Source of the DNA: Ga0077555 sp046154645
Lineage (GTDB): Bacteria > Pseudomonadota > Alphaproteobacteria > Rhizobiales > Hyphomicrobiaceae
Direction: 5' to 3'
NCBI GenBank assembly: GCA_046154645.1
Contig: JBJXDZ010000082.1
Span: 44,234 to 108,233, forward strand
DNA length: 64,000 bases
Part shown: piece by piece, positions 17,841 to 26,783 of the stretch
How the letters are laid out: each line of letters begins with the position of its first letter
How positions within the stretch are numbered: the first letter of the stretch is position 1
The notes under the pieces: model-generated
Seen by the model: only the letters and a program-made list of their open reading frames with translations
Databases searched by the model: none
What the model was told of the DNA's origin: nothing
Made by a program: the position numbers and the translations under genes

Positions 17841-19448
17841 ATGCCGAAGGTCCATTCTGCGCTCTCGCCCAACCTGTCATTGAAGCGGCGCGTCACCAAG
17901 CCGTCGGCACGCTCCAAGGGCGGCATCGTCGTCACCCAATGCCGGGTCGCCTCCGAGATCGGCGCGCGGGTCCTCAAGGAGGGTGGCAATGCGATCGATG
18001 CCGCCATCGCGGCAGCCTTCGCCGTCGGCGTTGTCGAGCCCTGGATGTCCGGCATCGGCGGCGTCGGCGCCATGCTGCATCGCGATGCCAAGTCGGGCAA
18101 AGTCACCGCCATCGATTTCGGTGGTCGCTCGCCGAAGGGCCTCAAGATCGCGGACTTCGAGCTGGCCGGCGGCCTCGACGTCGGCAACCTGTTCGGCTGG
18201 CCCGCGGTGAAGGGCAACATCAACAACGTCGGCCCGAAAGCCGTGGTGGCCCCGACCGAGCCGCTGGGGCTTGCCCTCGCCCACAAGATGTTCGGCAGCA
18301 AGCGTTGGGCCGATCTGGTCGCACCCGCCGTCAAGCTCGCCGAGGACGGCCCCGTCGTCGACTGGATGACCACGCTTGTGATCGCCTCCGCAATGGGCGA
18401 TCTCCTGAAGGACCCTGGCGCCAAGGCTCGCTTCCTGCCCAACGGCGTCGTGCCGATAGCGCCCGCCCCGCAAGCCGGTCTCGCCGCTCCCCGCTTCAAG
18501 TCGCCGGAACTGGCCCGCACGCTCCGCGCCATCGCCGAGGACGGTGCCCAGGTCATGAGCACGGGCGCCGTCGGCCGCGCCATCGCCGAGGATATCCAGG
18601 CCATGGGCGGCTATCTCTCCGCCGAAGATATGAGCGACGCCAAGGCCGTCGAGCGCGAGCCGCTCGCCTTCAATTATGGTCGCGAAACCCTGCACGTGCT
18701 GCCCGAGCTCACCGGCGGGCCGACAATGGCGCTGGCCTTCAAGCATCTGGCAGCCCACGGCGGCAAACCCGGAAAGGAGCCCGACGGCGCCCGCTTCGTC
18801 GCTTACGCCAAGGCCCTCGAGCACGCCTGGGACGATCGCTTCAAGCGCATGGGCGATGCCGGCGAGCGCAGCCTGCCGACCTCCACGACGCATCTCTCGG
18901 TCATCGATCGCGCCGGCAACATCGTCACGCTGACGCAAACGCTGCTGTCCCTATTCGGCTCGCGCATCGTGCTGCCGAAAACCGGCATCCTCATGAACAA
19001 CGGCATCAACTGGTTTGACCCGCGCCCCGACGGCCCCAACGGCCTCGGCCCCGGACGCCGAGGGCTCTCGAACTACGTGCCCACCATCATGGCCAACAGC
19101 GAGCGTGCCATCGGCATTGGCGGCTGCGGCGGCCGGCGCATCATCCCCGCCGTGTTCCAGCTGCTCGCCATGAGCGCCGATTTCGGCTTCGATCTCGACC
19201 GCGCCTTCCATCAGCCGCGCATCGATGTCTCCGGCGGCACCGGCGCCGGTGTTTCCGTCGACCGCCGCTTGCCCGCCGACGCTCGCAGCACGCTCGAAGC
19301 CGAGCTGCGCACCGTCGACGCCGAGCCCGTACCCTATCCAACGCCCTTCACGATTGCCGGTGCTGTCCGCCGCGCCGGCGACATGAACGAAGGCGCCACG
19401 GAGCCCGAGCAACCCTGGTCCGAAGCGGTTTCCGAGGACGAGGTCTAG
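17841..19448 (+). CDS. Gamma-glutamyltransferase family protein
   Basis: A 535-residue Ntn-hydrolase precursor. ATG 17841 follows GGAGGT. The N-terminus has GGNAIDAAIAAAFAVGVVEP, and self-cleavage should occur before T349 in SLPTSTTHLSVID, freeing the catalytic threonine. The GGCGGRRIIPAV segment near the C-terminus corresponds to the GSPGG oxyanion region but lacks the usual serine-proline, so the substrate may differ from glutathione. No signal peptide is evident, unlike periplasmic GGTs, which hints at a cytoplasmic acylase-type role. Its stop codon overlaps that of the convergent P450 gene. Confidence 0.88.
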   Translation: MPKVHSALSPNLSLKRRVTKPSARSKGGIVVTQCRVASEIGARVLKEGGNAIDAAIAAAFAVGVVEPWMSGIGGVGAMLHRDAKSGKVTAIDFGGRSPKGLKIADFELAGGLDVGNLFGWPAVKGNINNVGPKAVVAPTEPLGLALAHKMFGSKRWADLVAPAVKLAEDGPVVDWMTTLVIASAMGDLLKDPGAKARFLPNGVVPIAPAPQAGLAAPRFKSPELARTLRAIAEDGAQVMSTGAVGRAIAEDIQAMGGYLSAEDMSDAKAVEREPLAFNYGRETLHVLPELTGGPTMALAFKHLAAHGGKPGKEPDGARFVAYAKALEHAWDDRFKRMGDAGERSLPTSTTHLSVIDRAGNIVTLTQTLLSLFGSRIVLPKTGILMNNGINWFDPRPDGPNGLGPGRRGLSNYVPTIMANSERAIGIGGCGGRRIIPAVFQLLAMSADFGFDLDRAFHQPRIDVSGGTGAGVSVDRRLPADARSTLEAELRTVDAEPVPYPTPFTIAGAVRRAGDMNEGATEPEQPWSEAVSEDEV

Positions 19449-20752
19449 GCCACCAACGCCGGGATCGACAGGAAGCCGCGGAACCGCGCGCGACCGCCAC
19501 GCACGGGCGGCGCAGCCAAGCGATACCGCGGGAAACGGGCCAGAAAGCGCTTCACGGCAATGCGTCCCTCCAGCCGCGCCACGGTCATGCCGACACACTG
19601 ATGCGGCCCTGAGGCGAAGGCCAGATGCCGGTTCGGCGCCCGTCCGACGTCCAGCACGTCGGGGCGCGGAAAACGGTCAGGATCACGGTTCGCGGCACCA
19701 ATGCACAGCGTGATCGAGGTGCCCGCGGCCAGCGACACGCCTGCAATCTCAACGGCCCGCGTCGTCATGCGGTTGCCGAGCTGGTTAGAGGCCTCGAAGC
19801 GCAGAAATTCCTCCACCGCCGTGCGCACCAGCCTTGGCTCGGCCACCAATCGCGCCCGCTCCAGCGGCCATTCGGTGAGCGCGACCAGACCATTGCCGAT
19901 CAGATTGGTGGTCGTTTCATGCCCCGCATTGAGAATGAAAATGCAGTTCTGATAAAGCTCGGCGGCGGTCAATTTGTCGCCTTCCGCTTCACCCTGGATC
20001 AATCGCGTCAACACGTCCTTCTCGGGATCACCGGGATGCTTGCGACGGTCGTCGACGAGATCCACGAGATAGGCAGTGAAGTCGGTGACGGCCCGATTAC
20101 CCCGCGCCAATTGCTCGGATGTTGGCGCCGGCTCGAGCGCGCCGAGAATGGCCAGCGACCACTCTCGGAGTGGACCACGCTCGTCGCGCGGCACCGCCAG
20201 CATGTTGCCGATCACCTCGACGGGAATGGCCGCGGCGAAATCCTCGATCAGATCCACGTCTCCCTTGGCGGCCATGGCATCCAGCAACCGGTCGACCAGA
20301 GCCACCACGGGCGCCTCCATGTCGGCGACAGCCCGTGGGGTCAACGCGCCGACGATGATCTTGCGCACGCGCGTATGCAGCGGGGGATCATTAAACACGA
20401 GGCTCGTGGTGTGATGCGTGTAGAGCGGACTGTCGCCGAACTTCGGCCGGAACTCGATTTTCTTGTCGGAGGAGAATGTAACGGTATCCTTGTACACAGC
20501 TTCGAGATCGGCGTGCCGCGTGATCAAGACGCTGCCCGAGGCCATTCGGTGCACCGGCGCAAACATGCGCAGCGCGTGATACATGGGGTATGGGTCGGCG
20601 AGAAATCCTGCCGGCGGCCGCACCAGATCGAACGCCTGCGCCTGGACCAATGCCATGCCTTCAGGCAGCCGCCGCAGACCCTGGCTGTCGATCGGGAGGC
20701 TGCCCGGAAATGGTGCGAAACCAGGGCTATCTTGCGTGCTCAAACCGCTCAC
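19445..20752 (-). CDS. Cytochrome P450
   Basis: A 435-residue bacterial P450. The I-helix motif NAGHETTTNLI provides the oxygen-activation Thr, EEFLR is the ExxR, and FASGPHQCVGM carries the haem-ligating cysteine (about C386). Substrate is unknown. Its ATG at 20752 overlaps the hmgA stop as ATGA, which suggests co-translation with homogentisate dioxygenase. No ferredoxin partner is adjacent. Confidence 0.95.
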   Translation of the reverse strand: MSGLSTQDSPGFAPFPGSLPIDSQGLRRLPEGMALVQAQAFDLVRPPAGFLADPYPMYHALRMFAPVHRMASGSVLITRHADLEAVYKDTVTFSSDKKIEFRPKFGDSPLYTHHTTSLVFNDPPLHTRVRKIIVGALTPRAVADMEAPVVALVDRLLDAMAAKGDVDLIEDFAAAIPVEVIGNMLAVPRDERGPLREWSLAILGALEPAPTSEQLARGNRAVTDFTAYLVDLVDDRRKHPGDPEKDVLTRLIQGEAEGDKLTAAELYQNCIFILNAGHETTTNLIGNGLVALTEWPLERARLVAEPRLVRTAVEEFLRFEASNQLGNRMTTRAVEIAGVSLAAGTSITLCIGAANRDPDRFPRPDVLDVGRAPNRHLAFASGPHQCVGMTVARLEGRIAVKRFLARFPRYRLAAPPVRGGRARFRGFLSIPALVA

Positions 20753-22104
20753 CGCTGGTTCGGATTGAAGCGCTTTTCCAGGCCCTGCCAGCAGTCGGCA
20801 TAATCCTTCTGCAGGGTGGCCAACTCCCCCGCATGCCGGGTCACGCGCTGCGCAAACCGCGTCTCGAACATGAACGCCAGCGTGCCGGTCAGCTTGACCG
20901 GTTTCAATTCGCTCTCGGTCGCATGCTGGAAGGCATTGCGATCAGGACCATGCGCCAGCATCTGGTTGTGCAGGCTCATGGCACCTGGCGCGAAACCCTC
21001 GGGCTTGGCATCGTAGACGCCATAGATGAGTCCCATGAACTCCGACATGATGTTGCGATGGAACCAGGGCGGCCGGAACGTATCCTCGGCCACCGCCCAC
21101 CGCTCCGGAAAGATCACGAAATCGACGTTCGAGGTGCCCGGCGTTTCCGACGGCGCCGACAGCACCGTGAAGATCGACGGGTCCGGGTGATCGAACGAGA
21201 TCGAGCCCACCGCATTGAAGCGGCGCAGGTCGTACTTGTAGGGCGTGTAGTTGCCATGCCACGCCACCACGTCCAGCGGCGAATGCGGCAGCGTCGTCTC
21301 CCACAGCGCGCCGCCCCACTTCACCGTGAGGCGCGTGGCACCGTCCCTGTCTTCATAGCGGGCCACCGGTGCCAGAAAATCGCGCGCGTTGGCGAGACAG
21401 TTGGCGCCGATCGGCCCCCGCTCCGGCAAGGTGAAGGCGCCGCCGTAATTCTCGCACACGAAGCCCCGCGCCGGCCCCCCCAGCAACTCCACGCGAAACG
21501 TGACGCCGCGCGGGATCACCACGATCTCGCCCGGTTCCGCGTCGATCTGGCCAAACTCGGTGACGAAGCGCAGCCGCTCCAGCTGCAACACAATCAGCAT
21601 CTCGCCGTCCGCGTTCCAGAACACGTCGTCGGTCATCGAGCGCGTTGCCAGATAGACGTGCGCGGCCATGCCCGTTTGCGTGCCGGCATCGCCCGCTGTC
21701 GTCATCGTCTCGAGGCTCTCGACGAAGGTTTGCAGACGCGTCGGAATGGGCGTCGGCGACCAGCGCAATTGCCCGAGCGGCATCTCGTGCTCCAGGCACG
21801 GAGCGGTCCGCACCAACCCGTTCGATATCCGCTTGAATTTGCCCGTATGCCGCACCGACGGTCGGATGCGATAGAGCCACGAGCGCTCGTTGGCGGCCCG
21901 TGGCGCCGTGAACGGCGAGCCCGAAATCTGCTCGGCATAGAGGCCATAGGCGCAGCGCTGCGGCGAGTTGCGCCCCACCGGCAACGCACCCGGCAAGGCT
22001 TCGGTTTCAAAAGTATTGCCGAAGCCTGACAGATACCCGGTCGAGCCGATCGCCGGGGTGTTGGCGGCCATGCCGCGCGCCTCGGAGAGAGTGTCTTGAG
22101 CCAT
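20749..22104 (-). CDS. hmgA: Homogentisate 1,2-dioxygenase
   Basis: ATG 22104 is chosen because GGAGG lies 6 bases upstream; a longer start at 22149 lacks a site. The 451-residue enzyme begins GYLSGFGNTFETEALPGALP, a hallmark of the family. The iron ligands are in the FHRNIMSEFMGLIYG and MSLHNQMLAHGPD segments (His, Glu, His). It opens the ring of homogentisate to maleylacetoacetate in tyrosine/phenylalanine breakdown. The usual partners (maleylacetoacetate isomerase, fumarylacetoacetase, HPD) are not in the window. Confidence 0.96.
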   Translation of the reverse strand: MAQDTLSEARGMAANTPAIGSTGYLSGFGNTFETEALPGALPVGRNSPQRCAYGLYAEQISGSPFTAPRAANERSWLYRIRPSVRHTGKFKRISNGLVRTAPCLEHEMPLGQLRWSPTPIPTRLQTFVESLETMTTAGDAGTQTGMAAHVYLATRSMTDDVFWNADGEMLIVLQLERLRFVTEFGQIDAEPGEIVVIPRGVTFRVELLGGPARGFVCENYGGAFTLPERGPIGANCLANARDFLAPVARYEDRDGATRLTVKWGGALWETTLPHSPLDVVAWHGNYTPYKYDLRRFNAVGSISFDHPDPSIFTVLSAPSETPGTSNVDFVIFPERWAVAEDTFRPPWFHRNIMSEFMGLIYGVYDAKPEGFAPGAMSLHNQMLAHGPDRNAFQHATESELKPVKLTGTLAFMFETRFAQRVTRHAGELATLQKDYADCWQGLEKRFNPNQR

Positions 22105-22145
22105 GGCGAGCCTCCGTACCGATCCGTCAGCGAGGCTACCACGGC

Positions 22146-23138
22146 TCACCCGTCGACGACGATACCCTCCAGCCGCGCGCCGCGATCCAGATAGTCCGCC
22201 GCAGCCTTGGCGAGGACCGGCGCCAGCAGGAAGCCGTGCCGGTAGGCGCCGTTGACGAACAGTCGTTCGCCCCGCACCACCACCTTGGGCACGTTGTCGG
22301 GAAACGATGGCCGCAGTCCCGCACCGAGTTCGATGATCTCCGCCTCACCGAAGGCCGGATGCAGCGCATAGGCGAGCCCCAGCAATTCCAGCGCCGACCG
22401 CACCGTGACCGGCGAAGGATCCTCGCTCTCGATCACCGTCGCCCCGACCATGAACACGCCGTCGGCCCACGGCACGACATACAGCGGATACCTGGGATGC
22501 AGCAGCCGCACCGGGCGCGTCAGCTTGATCTCGTTCGTCTTGATCAGCAACCGTTCGCCACGCACGCCGCGCAAGGTTGGCAGCTCGGCGCGGGCGGCAA
22601 GGCCACGGCAATCGATGACGGGACCGTCGCCGCTCAGCGAAGCCGTCGTCCCCAGGCGCACGTCGACGCCGGCGTGCCGCACCGCCGCCAGCAGGAACGC
22701 CATGGCCTCACGTGGCGCCATGTGCGCTTCGTCCTGGTAGTAGAGGCCGCTCTGAAAGCGCTGGCCGAGATCAGGCTCCAGCGCCGCCACCTGCTCGGCG
22801 TCGATCAGCACGTGGCCCCGCGTCGCCCGCGCAAAGCGGTTGAGCTCGCTGCGGTCGCGCGCGGCAGCGACCACCAGCGTGCCGTTGGACACGATGCCGG
22901 GAAAGGCCTCCCGCCACAGCGCCATGCCTTCGAGGCCCAGATCGCGCACGCGAGGCTCGGCGCCTTCTTCTTCGCAGTAGGGCGCCAGCATCGCGCCGGC
23001 CCACCGGCTTGCTGCATCGGCGAACGGCTCAGGGCTGGCTTCGACGAGCGTTACCTTGTGGCCATGCTGCGCCAGCACCAGCGCTTGCCAGAGGCCGAGG
23101 ATGCCGGCTCCGACAACGGTGATGGTTCGCGCCGTCAT
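22146..23138 (-). CDS. thiO: ThiO-like FAD-dependent glycine/D-amino-acid oxidase
   Basis: From ATG 23138 the 330-residue protein begins TITVVGAGILGLWQALVLA, the FAD dinucleotide fold, followed by the acidic VTLVEASPEP at the ribose site. SRWAGAMLAPYCEEEGAEP is typical of ThiO. The C-terminus has the GLRPSFPDNVPKV and NGAYRHGFLLAP segments of the DAO family. It would oxidise glycine to the imine used for thiazole formation in thiamine synthesis, but other D-amino-acid substrates are possible since no thi genes are nearby. It lies 41 bases before hmgA. Confidence 0.82.
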   Translation of the reverse strand: MTARTITVVGAGILGLWQALVLAQHGHKVTLVEASPEPFADAASRWAGAMLAPYCEEEGAEPRVRDLGLEGMALWREAFPGIVSNGTLVVAAARDRSELNRFARATRGHVLIDAEQVAALEPDLGQRFQSGLYYQDEAHMAPREAMAFLLAAVRHAGVDVRLGTTASLSGDGPVIDCRGLAARAELPTLRGVRGERLLIKTNEIKLTRPVRLLHPRYPLYVVPWADGVFMVGATVIESEDPSPVTVRSALELLGLAYALHPAFGEAEIIELGAGLRPSFPDNVPKVVVRGERLFVNGAYRHGFLLAPVLAKAAADYLDRGARLEGIVVDG

Positions 23139-23175
23139 TGCGTCTGCCTGCGGGTGCTCGAGCAACGGACTTGGT

Positions 23176-23706
23176 TCACCGCTTGCCGCCGATGATCTGG
23201 TTCTGCACACCGGGCCCGAGCAGCCGTCGCCGCGAGGAGATCACCCCGCCATTGACGCCCGCCCAGCCGATTTCGCCGGAGAGCCGCCCATACTCGATCT
23301 TCGGACAGCGGTTCATGATCACCTGCAGCCCCGCCGCCTCGGCTTCGCGCGCCGCCTCGTCGTTGCGCACCGTCAGCTGCATCCAGATCACCTTGATGCC
23401 GAGCCGGTCCTTGAGCCCGATCGCTTCCCGCGTGATCTCGAGGGCCGCCTCCGAATTGCGGAAGATATCGACCATATCGACCGGTGCGGGCACCTCGGCG
23501 AGCGTCGCATAGACCTTGCGACCGAGTATCTCCTGCCCCGCCATGCCCGGATTGACCGGGTGTACGGTGTAGCCTTTCGAGATCAGGTATTTGATCACGA
23601 AATAGCTCGGCCGGCTGATGTTGGCGGACGCGCCGATGATCGCCACGGTCTTCACCTGGCCCAGGATCGCGGCAATATGCTCGTCGTCGTAGCTGTCGTG
23701 TGTCAT
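23176..23706 (-). CDS. YccU-type CoA-binding protein
   Basis: A 176-residue CoA-binding Rossmann protein starting at ATG 23706 (MTHDSYDDEHIAAIL). Visible family features are VAIIGASANISRPSYFVIKYL, the CoA-binding loop, GYTVHPVNPG, and VIMNRCPKIEYGRL near the C-terminus. Members bind CoA thioesters or acyl-CoA and have no well-defined enzyme activity. It sits in the minus-strand run with the ThiO and glycosidase genes, with 28-37 base gaps. Confidence 0.88.
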   Translation of the reverse strand: MTHDSYDDEHIAAILGQVKTVAIIGASANISRPSYFVIKYLISKGYTVHPVNPGMAGQEILGRKVYATLAEVPAPVDMVDIFRNSEAALEITREAIGLKDRLGIKVIWMQLTVRNDEAAREAEAAGLQVIMNRCPKIEYGRLSGEIGWAGVNGGVISSRRRLLGPGVQNQIIGGKR

Positions 23707-23734
23707 GGGATCAACTTCTAGCGCACTTCGGCGC

Positions 23735-24763
23735 TTACCAGAACCACCGGCGTTTGCGTTTGCTCTTGCGCTTCTGCGCCGCTGCCCCATCGGAGACATC
23801 CGTGAACCGCATGCGCGAGAGGTCGCGATCGCCGAAATGAGGCACATAGCCGAGCTGGCTCAGGATCCGCCGCGCGTCGGCGATGGCCTTAGGATCGTCC
23901 AGGTATTCCACCGCCAGAATGGGTTTTCCAGCCACCCGCAGTGGCGCCATCTGGGCCGACCGGCGGGCAACAACGTCGCGGGGATTGGCCACCTGGTCCT
24001 TGAACTCGCCATAGAGCAGGTCTTCCTTGCCCATGCCGTTGATCAAGGCCACATACGCCGCGTCATCGAGTAACTCCTCACCATTCTGCGGCACCACCAG
24101 GAAGCCGGGGGAGAGCCGGCGCCCGCGCTCCGCGATGCGGGCCACGAACGTGCGCATGTCGGCCTTCGCCGTTGGCCGGTCCTCGCCGATGGCCTCGAGG
24201 CTCGAGTCGATCTTGTCCAGATAAACCCCGTCGAAGCCCGCGCGGACAATGCGGTCCAGATAACCGCCGTCACCGAGAATGATGCGCTGCCAGCCGTCGT
24301 CCCAGTAGCGCACGGCATAATTGCCGCCCCATTCACCATTTTCGCGGCCCAGCCATCGCGGGGCGAAGGCAAAGGACAGCAACCGGCCATACCAGCTGCC
24401 GCCCCAGGTCCAGTTCCAGTAGTAACGATAGGTTTCCGCCTCGCCGATCGACATGTAGGCGAGCACGATGCGCTGGCTGCCATCGGGTTTGCGCTTGATG
24501 GCGGCGAGTTCGGCCGGGGTCAGTGCCGTTTCCTCGGCCCCGTCCCGAGCATAGTCGATCACCAGCACGTCGTACGGCGCCGTCGCCAGCCGGGCCGGAT
24601 CGAGATGCTCGAGTTGGTAGCCCCAGTTGCGCGCCGCGACGAACCGTTGCGCGCGCGTCGGATCGCCAGCCGTCTGTGCCGCCGCTCCATGCCAAGAGCA
24701 AATCGCCAGCAGGCCGAGCAGGGCGATGGCAAGCGTCGTCACTCCATGGCGTGGCAACAACAT
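23735..24763 (-). CDS. Secreted MJ1477/TM1410-type putative glycoside hydrolase
   Basis: A 342-residue protein with a signal peptide (about 1-29, ending AAAQT). The mature part matches the TM1410/GH114-like TIM barrel: NWGYQLEHLDPARL, VLVIDYARDG, VLAYMSIGEAETYR and FDGVYLDKIDS, where the acidic residues on the strand ends would be catalytic. Related enzymes cut galactosamine-containing polysaccharides. It ends in a very basic tail (KRKSKRKRRWFW), which may hold it to an acidic surface or membrane. Confidence 0.82.
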   Translation of the reverse strand: MLLPRHGVTTLAIALLGLLAICSWHGAAAQTAGDPTRAQRFVAARNWGYQLEHLDPARLATAPYDVLVIDYARDGAEETALTPAELAAIKRKPDGSQRIVLAYMSIGEAETYRYYWNWTWGGSWYGRLLSFAFAPRWLGRENGEWGGNYAVRYWDDGWQRIILGDGGYLDRIVRAGFDGVYLDKIDSSLEAIGEDRPTAKADMRTFVARIAERGRRLSPGFLVVPQNGEELLDDAAYVALINGMGKEDLLYGEFKDQVANPRDVVARRSAQMAPLRVAGKPILAVEYLDDPKAIADARRILSQLGYVPHFGDRDLSRMRFTDVSDGAAAQKRKSKRKRRWFW

Positions 24764-24791
24764 GCTGAACTTTCGCTATGGATCGCGGTGA

Positions 24792-25214
24792 CTAAGGAAG
24801 CGTGACGCGGCCTTCAGGGTCGAGGGCGACGAAGGGATTGTGGGCCACCTCCCACAGATGGCCGTCAGGATCGGCAAAGTAGCCGGAATAGCCGCCCCAG
24901 AAGACCTTCTGGCCAGGTTTCGCGAGTGCCGCGCCACAGGCAACCGCATGCGCCAGCAGGGCATCGACTTCCGCCTCGCTGGCCACATTGCAGGCCAGCG
25001 TAATGCCGGAAAAGGCGGGTTTGCTCGTGGCAACGCAAGCGTCTTCGGCCAGCGCGTCACGCCCATAGAGCGAGACGACCACGCCGCCGACCTGAAAAAA
25101 TGTCACCGTTGGTTGACTGGCCGCCGACGCCTTGAAGCCAAGCCGCTCATAGAACGCCCGGGCCCGCGCCATGTCGGTCACTCCAAGCGTGATCAGCGAC
25201 ACGTGCGGTGTCAT
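24792..25214 (-). CDS. VOC superfamily (glyoxalase/dioxygenase fold) protein
   Basis: A 140-residue protein from ATG 25214, 2 bases after the enoyl-CoA hydratase stop. It has a beta-alpha-beta-beta-beta pair: SLITLGVTDMARARAFYERLGF opens the first module and GYSGYFADPDGHLWEVAHNPF closes the second, with the Glu in LWEVA as a likely metal ligand. These proteins include lyases, epimerases and resistance binders; the substrate is unknown. Confidence 0.85.
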   Translation of the reverse strand: MTPHVSLITLGVTDMARARAFYERLGFKASAASQPTVTFFQVGGVVVSLYGRDALAEDACVATSKPAFSGITLACNVASEAEVDALLAHAVACGAALAKPGQKVFWGGYSGYFADPDGHLWEVAHNPFVALDPEGRVTLP

Positions 25215-25216
25215 GC

Positions 25217-26062
25217 TCAGCAGCCCTTCCACATCGGCTGGCGCTTCTCGATAAAGGCGCCAATGCCTTCCTCGGCGTCCCGGTACATCATGTTGCGCAC
25301 CATTACGTCTGCTGCTTCGGCATAGGCCTCGGCAACGGGCGCTTCGAGTTGGGCGTAGAAGGTTTCCTTGCCGATCGCCACCGTCGCTGTCGATTTCGAG
25401 GCGATGACCTCGGCCATGGCCAGCGCCGCATCCAGCGCCGTGCCTTCCGGCACCACCCGGTTGACCAAGCCGAAATCGGCGGCCGCGTCCGCTTCGAGCA
25501 TCTCGCCGAGCAGCAGCATCTCCATGGCGCGCTTTCTTGGCATGTTGCGTGTCAGCGCCACCATCGGCGTCGAGCAGAACAGGCCGATGTTGACGCCCGG
25601 TGTCGCGAACCGCGCCGCCTTGCCCGCCACCGCAAGATCGCACGTTGCCACCAGTTGGCAGCCCGCCGCCGACGCCACGCCCTCGACGGCCGCAATGAAC
25701 GGTTTCGGTGAGCGCTGGATCGAGAGCATCATGCGGGCGCAGATATTCATCACATGCGCGAAGTAGGCGCGGCCGCCATCGGCATCGCCACGCCGCGCCG
25801 ACATTTCTTTCAGATCATGGCCGGCAGAGAACGCCGGTCCATCCGCCGCAATCACCACCGCCGCCACGTCCCGGTCCACCGAGACGCGGTCGATGGCCAC
25901 CTGCAATGCCGAAATGAGGCCTTCTGACAGGCTGTTGCGCTGCGCCGGTCGATTGAGCTTCCACACGGCGATGCGGCCGCGGCGCTCTTCGCGCAGCACG
26001 ACGTGCGGATCGCCAGCAGCGCCTGTGCTCGAGTGCCCAGCACCTGCACCATCAGCCGTCAT
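25217..26062 (-). CDS. Enoyl-CoA hydratase/isomerase family protein (ECHDC3-like)
   Basis: ATG 26062 has GGGAGG 6 bases upstream. The 281-residue crotonase-fold protein shows WKLNRPAQRNSLS, FSAGHDLKEM (first oxyanion loop) and VEGVASAAGCQLVATCDLAVA (second). The catalytic glutamates of canonical hydratases are not clearly present, as in the ECHDC3 branch, so it may act as an isomerase or on an unusual acyl-CoA. It is coupled to the VOC gene. Confidence 0.85.
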   Translation of the reverse strand: MTADGAGAGHSSTGAAGDPHVVLREERRGRIAVWKLNRPAQRNSLSEGLISALQVAIDRVSVDRDVAAVVIAADGPAFSAGHDLKEMSARRGDADGGRAYFAHVMNICARMMLSIQRSPKPFIAAVEGVASAAGCQLVATCDLAVAGKAARFATPGVNIGLFCSTPMVALTRNMPRKRAMEMLLLGEMLEADAAADFGLVNRVVPEGTALDAALAMAEVIASKSTATVAIGKETFYAQLEAPVAEAYAEAADVMVRNMMYRDAEEGIGAFIEKRQPMWKGC

Positions 26063-26157
26063 CGCACACCTCCCTGGTCCCGCTCCCAAACGCGAACCGC
26101 GCCGCGAGCCAACCAGCAGGCCCTGCGACGCGGCAGCAGCTTACAGCAGTCTGGCAG

Positions 26158-26688
26158 TTACTGCAGCACCTTGGCGATCTCGCCATGGAACTTCTTCACC
26201 ACTTCGATGTTCTCGGGGAACTTGAGGGGTGGCGTGTTCTTGAGGGCTTCGTCGAGATCCGCCAGCATCTGCTTCTTCTGGTCGTCGGGAACGGTCCTGT
26301 CGGCCTTCACATCCTCGATCTCTTTCTTGATCTGGGTGATCTGGTCTGTGAAGCTGCCGCTCTGGGGATCGATGCCGCCCATCACGAACGAGATGTTGAA
26401 TGCGACGTCATCGAACTCGGCGAAGCTGGCGAAGCCGTGCTTCTTGGCGATGGCCTCCAACTCGGCTTGGATCTTGGGATCCGGCTTGTCGGTTTCCGTC
26501 GGCGGGTTCTTCTGGGCCAGCACGGCCAGGTCCTTCTGGGCCGCGATGAAGCTCTGGATCAGTTTCTCGGAGAGCTTGACCTGCTTGAAGGGCTCCTCGG
26601 CAGCCAGGGCAGCAGGACCGGCTGCAGCCACAAGACCAAAGCTGGCGACAGCGAACAGCACGGCAACGAACGTACGTTTGAGCATCAT
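26158..26688 (-). CDS. Exported helical protein of unknown function
   Basis: ATG 26688 is preferred because GGAGAAG lies 6 bases upstream. The 176-residue product has a signal peptide (about 1-30, ending ALAAEE). The mature part is a charged helical domain with KLSEKLIQSFIAAQKDLAVL, a KKHGFASFAEFDDVAFNISF segment and IKKEIEDVKADRTVPDDQKK. The pattern of two long helices around a central conserved loop resembles periplasmic helical-hairpin proteins, but I cannot name a family with confidence. Confidence 0.75.
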   Translation of the reverse strand: MMLKRTFVAVLFAVASFGLVAAAGPAALAAEEPFKQVKLSEKLIQSFIAAQKDLAVLAQKNPPTETDKPDPKIQAELEAIAKKHGFASFAEFDDVAFNISFVMGGIDPQSGSFTDQITQIKKEIEDVKADRTVPDDQKKQMLADLDEALKNTPPLKFPENIEVVKKFHGEIAKVLQ

Positions 26689-26783
26689 GGGATTCTTCTC
26701 CATATATCCCGCTGTCGGATGGCCGGGTATAGAACCACCGACTCGACGGTAATCCAGATCGCAGAAGTGGGACACAATTAAGG

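Noticed and set aside
16550..18604. A 684-codon minus-strand open frame
   Set aside because: It is antisense to the epimerase and the start of the GGT-like gene, both with clear motifs and ribosome sites. Long antisense frames are common in DNA this GC-rich, and its translation is low in complexity.
19625..20803. A 392-codon plus-strand open frame
   Set aside because: Antisense to the P450 gene; histidine/arginine-rich without any family pattern.
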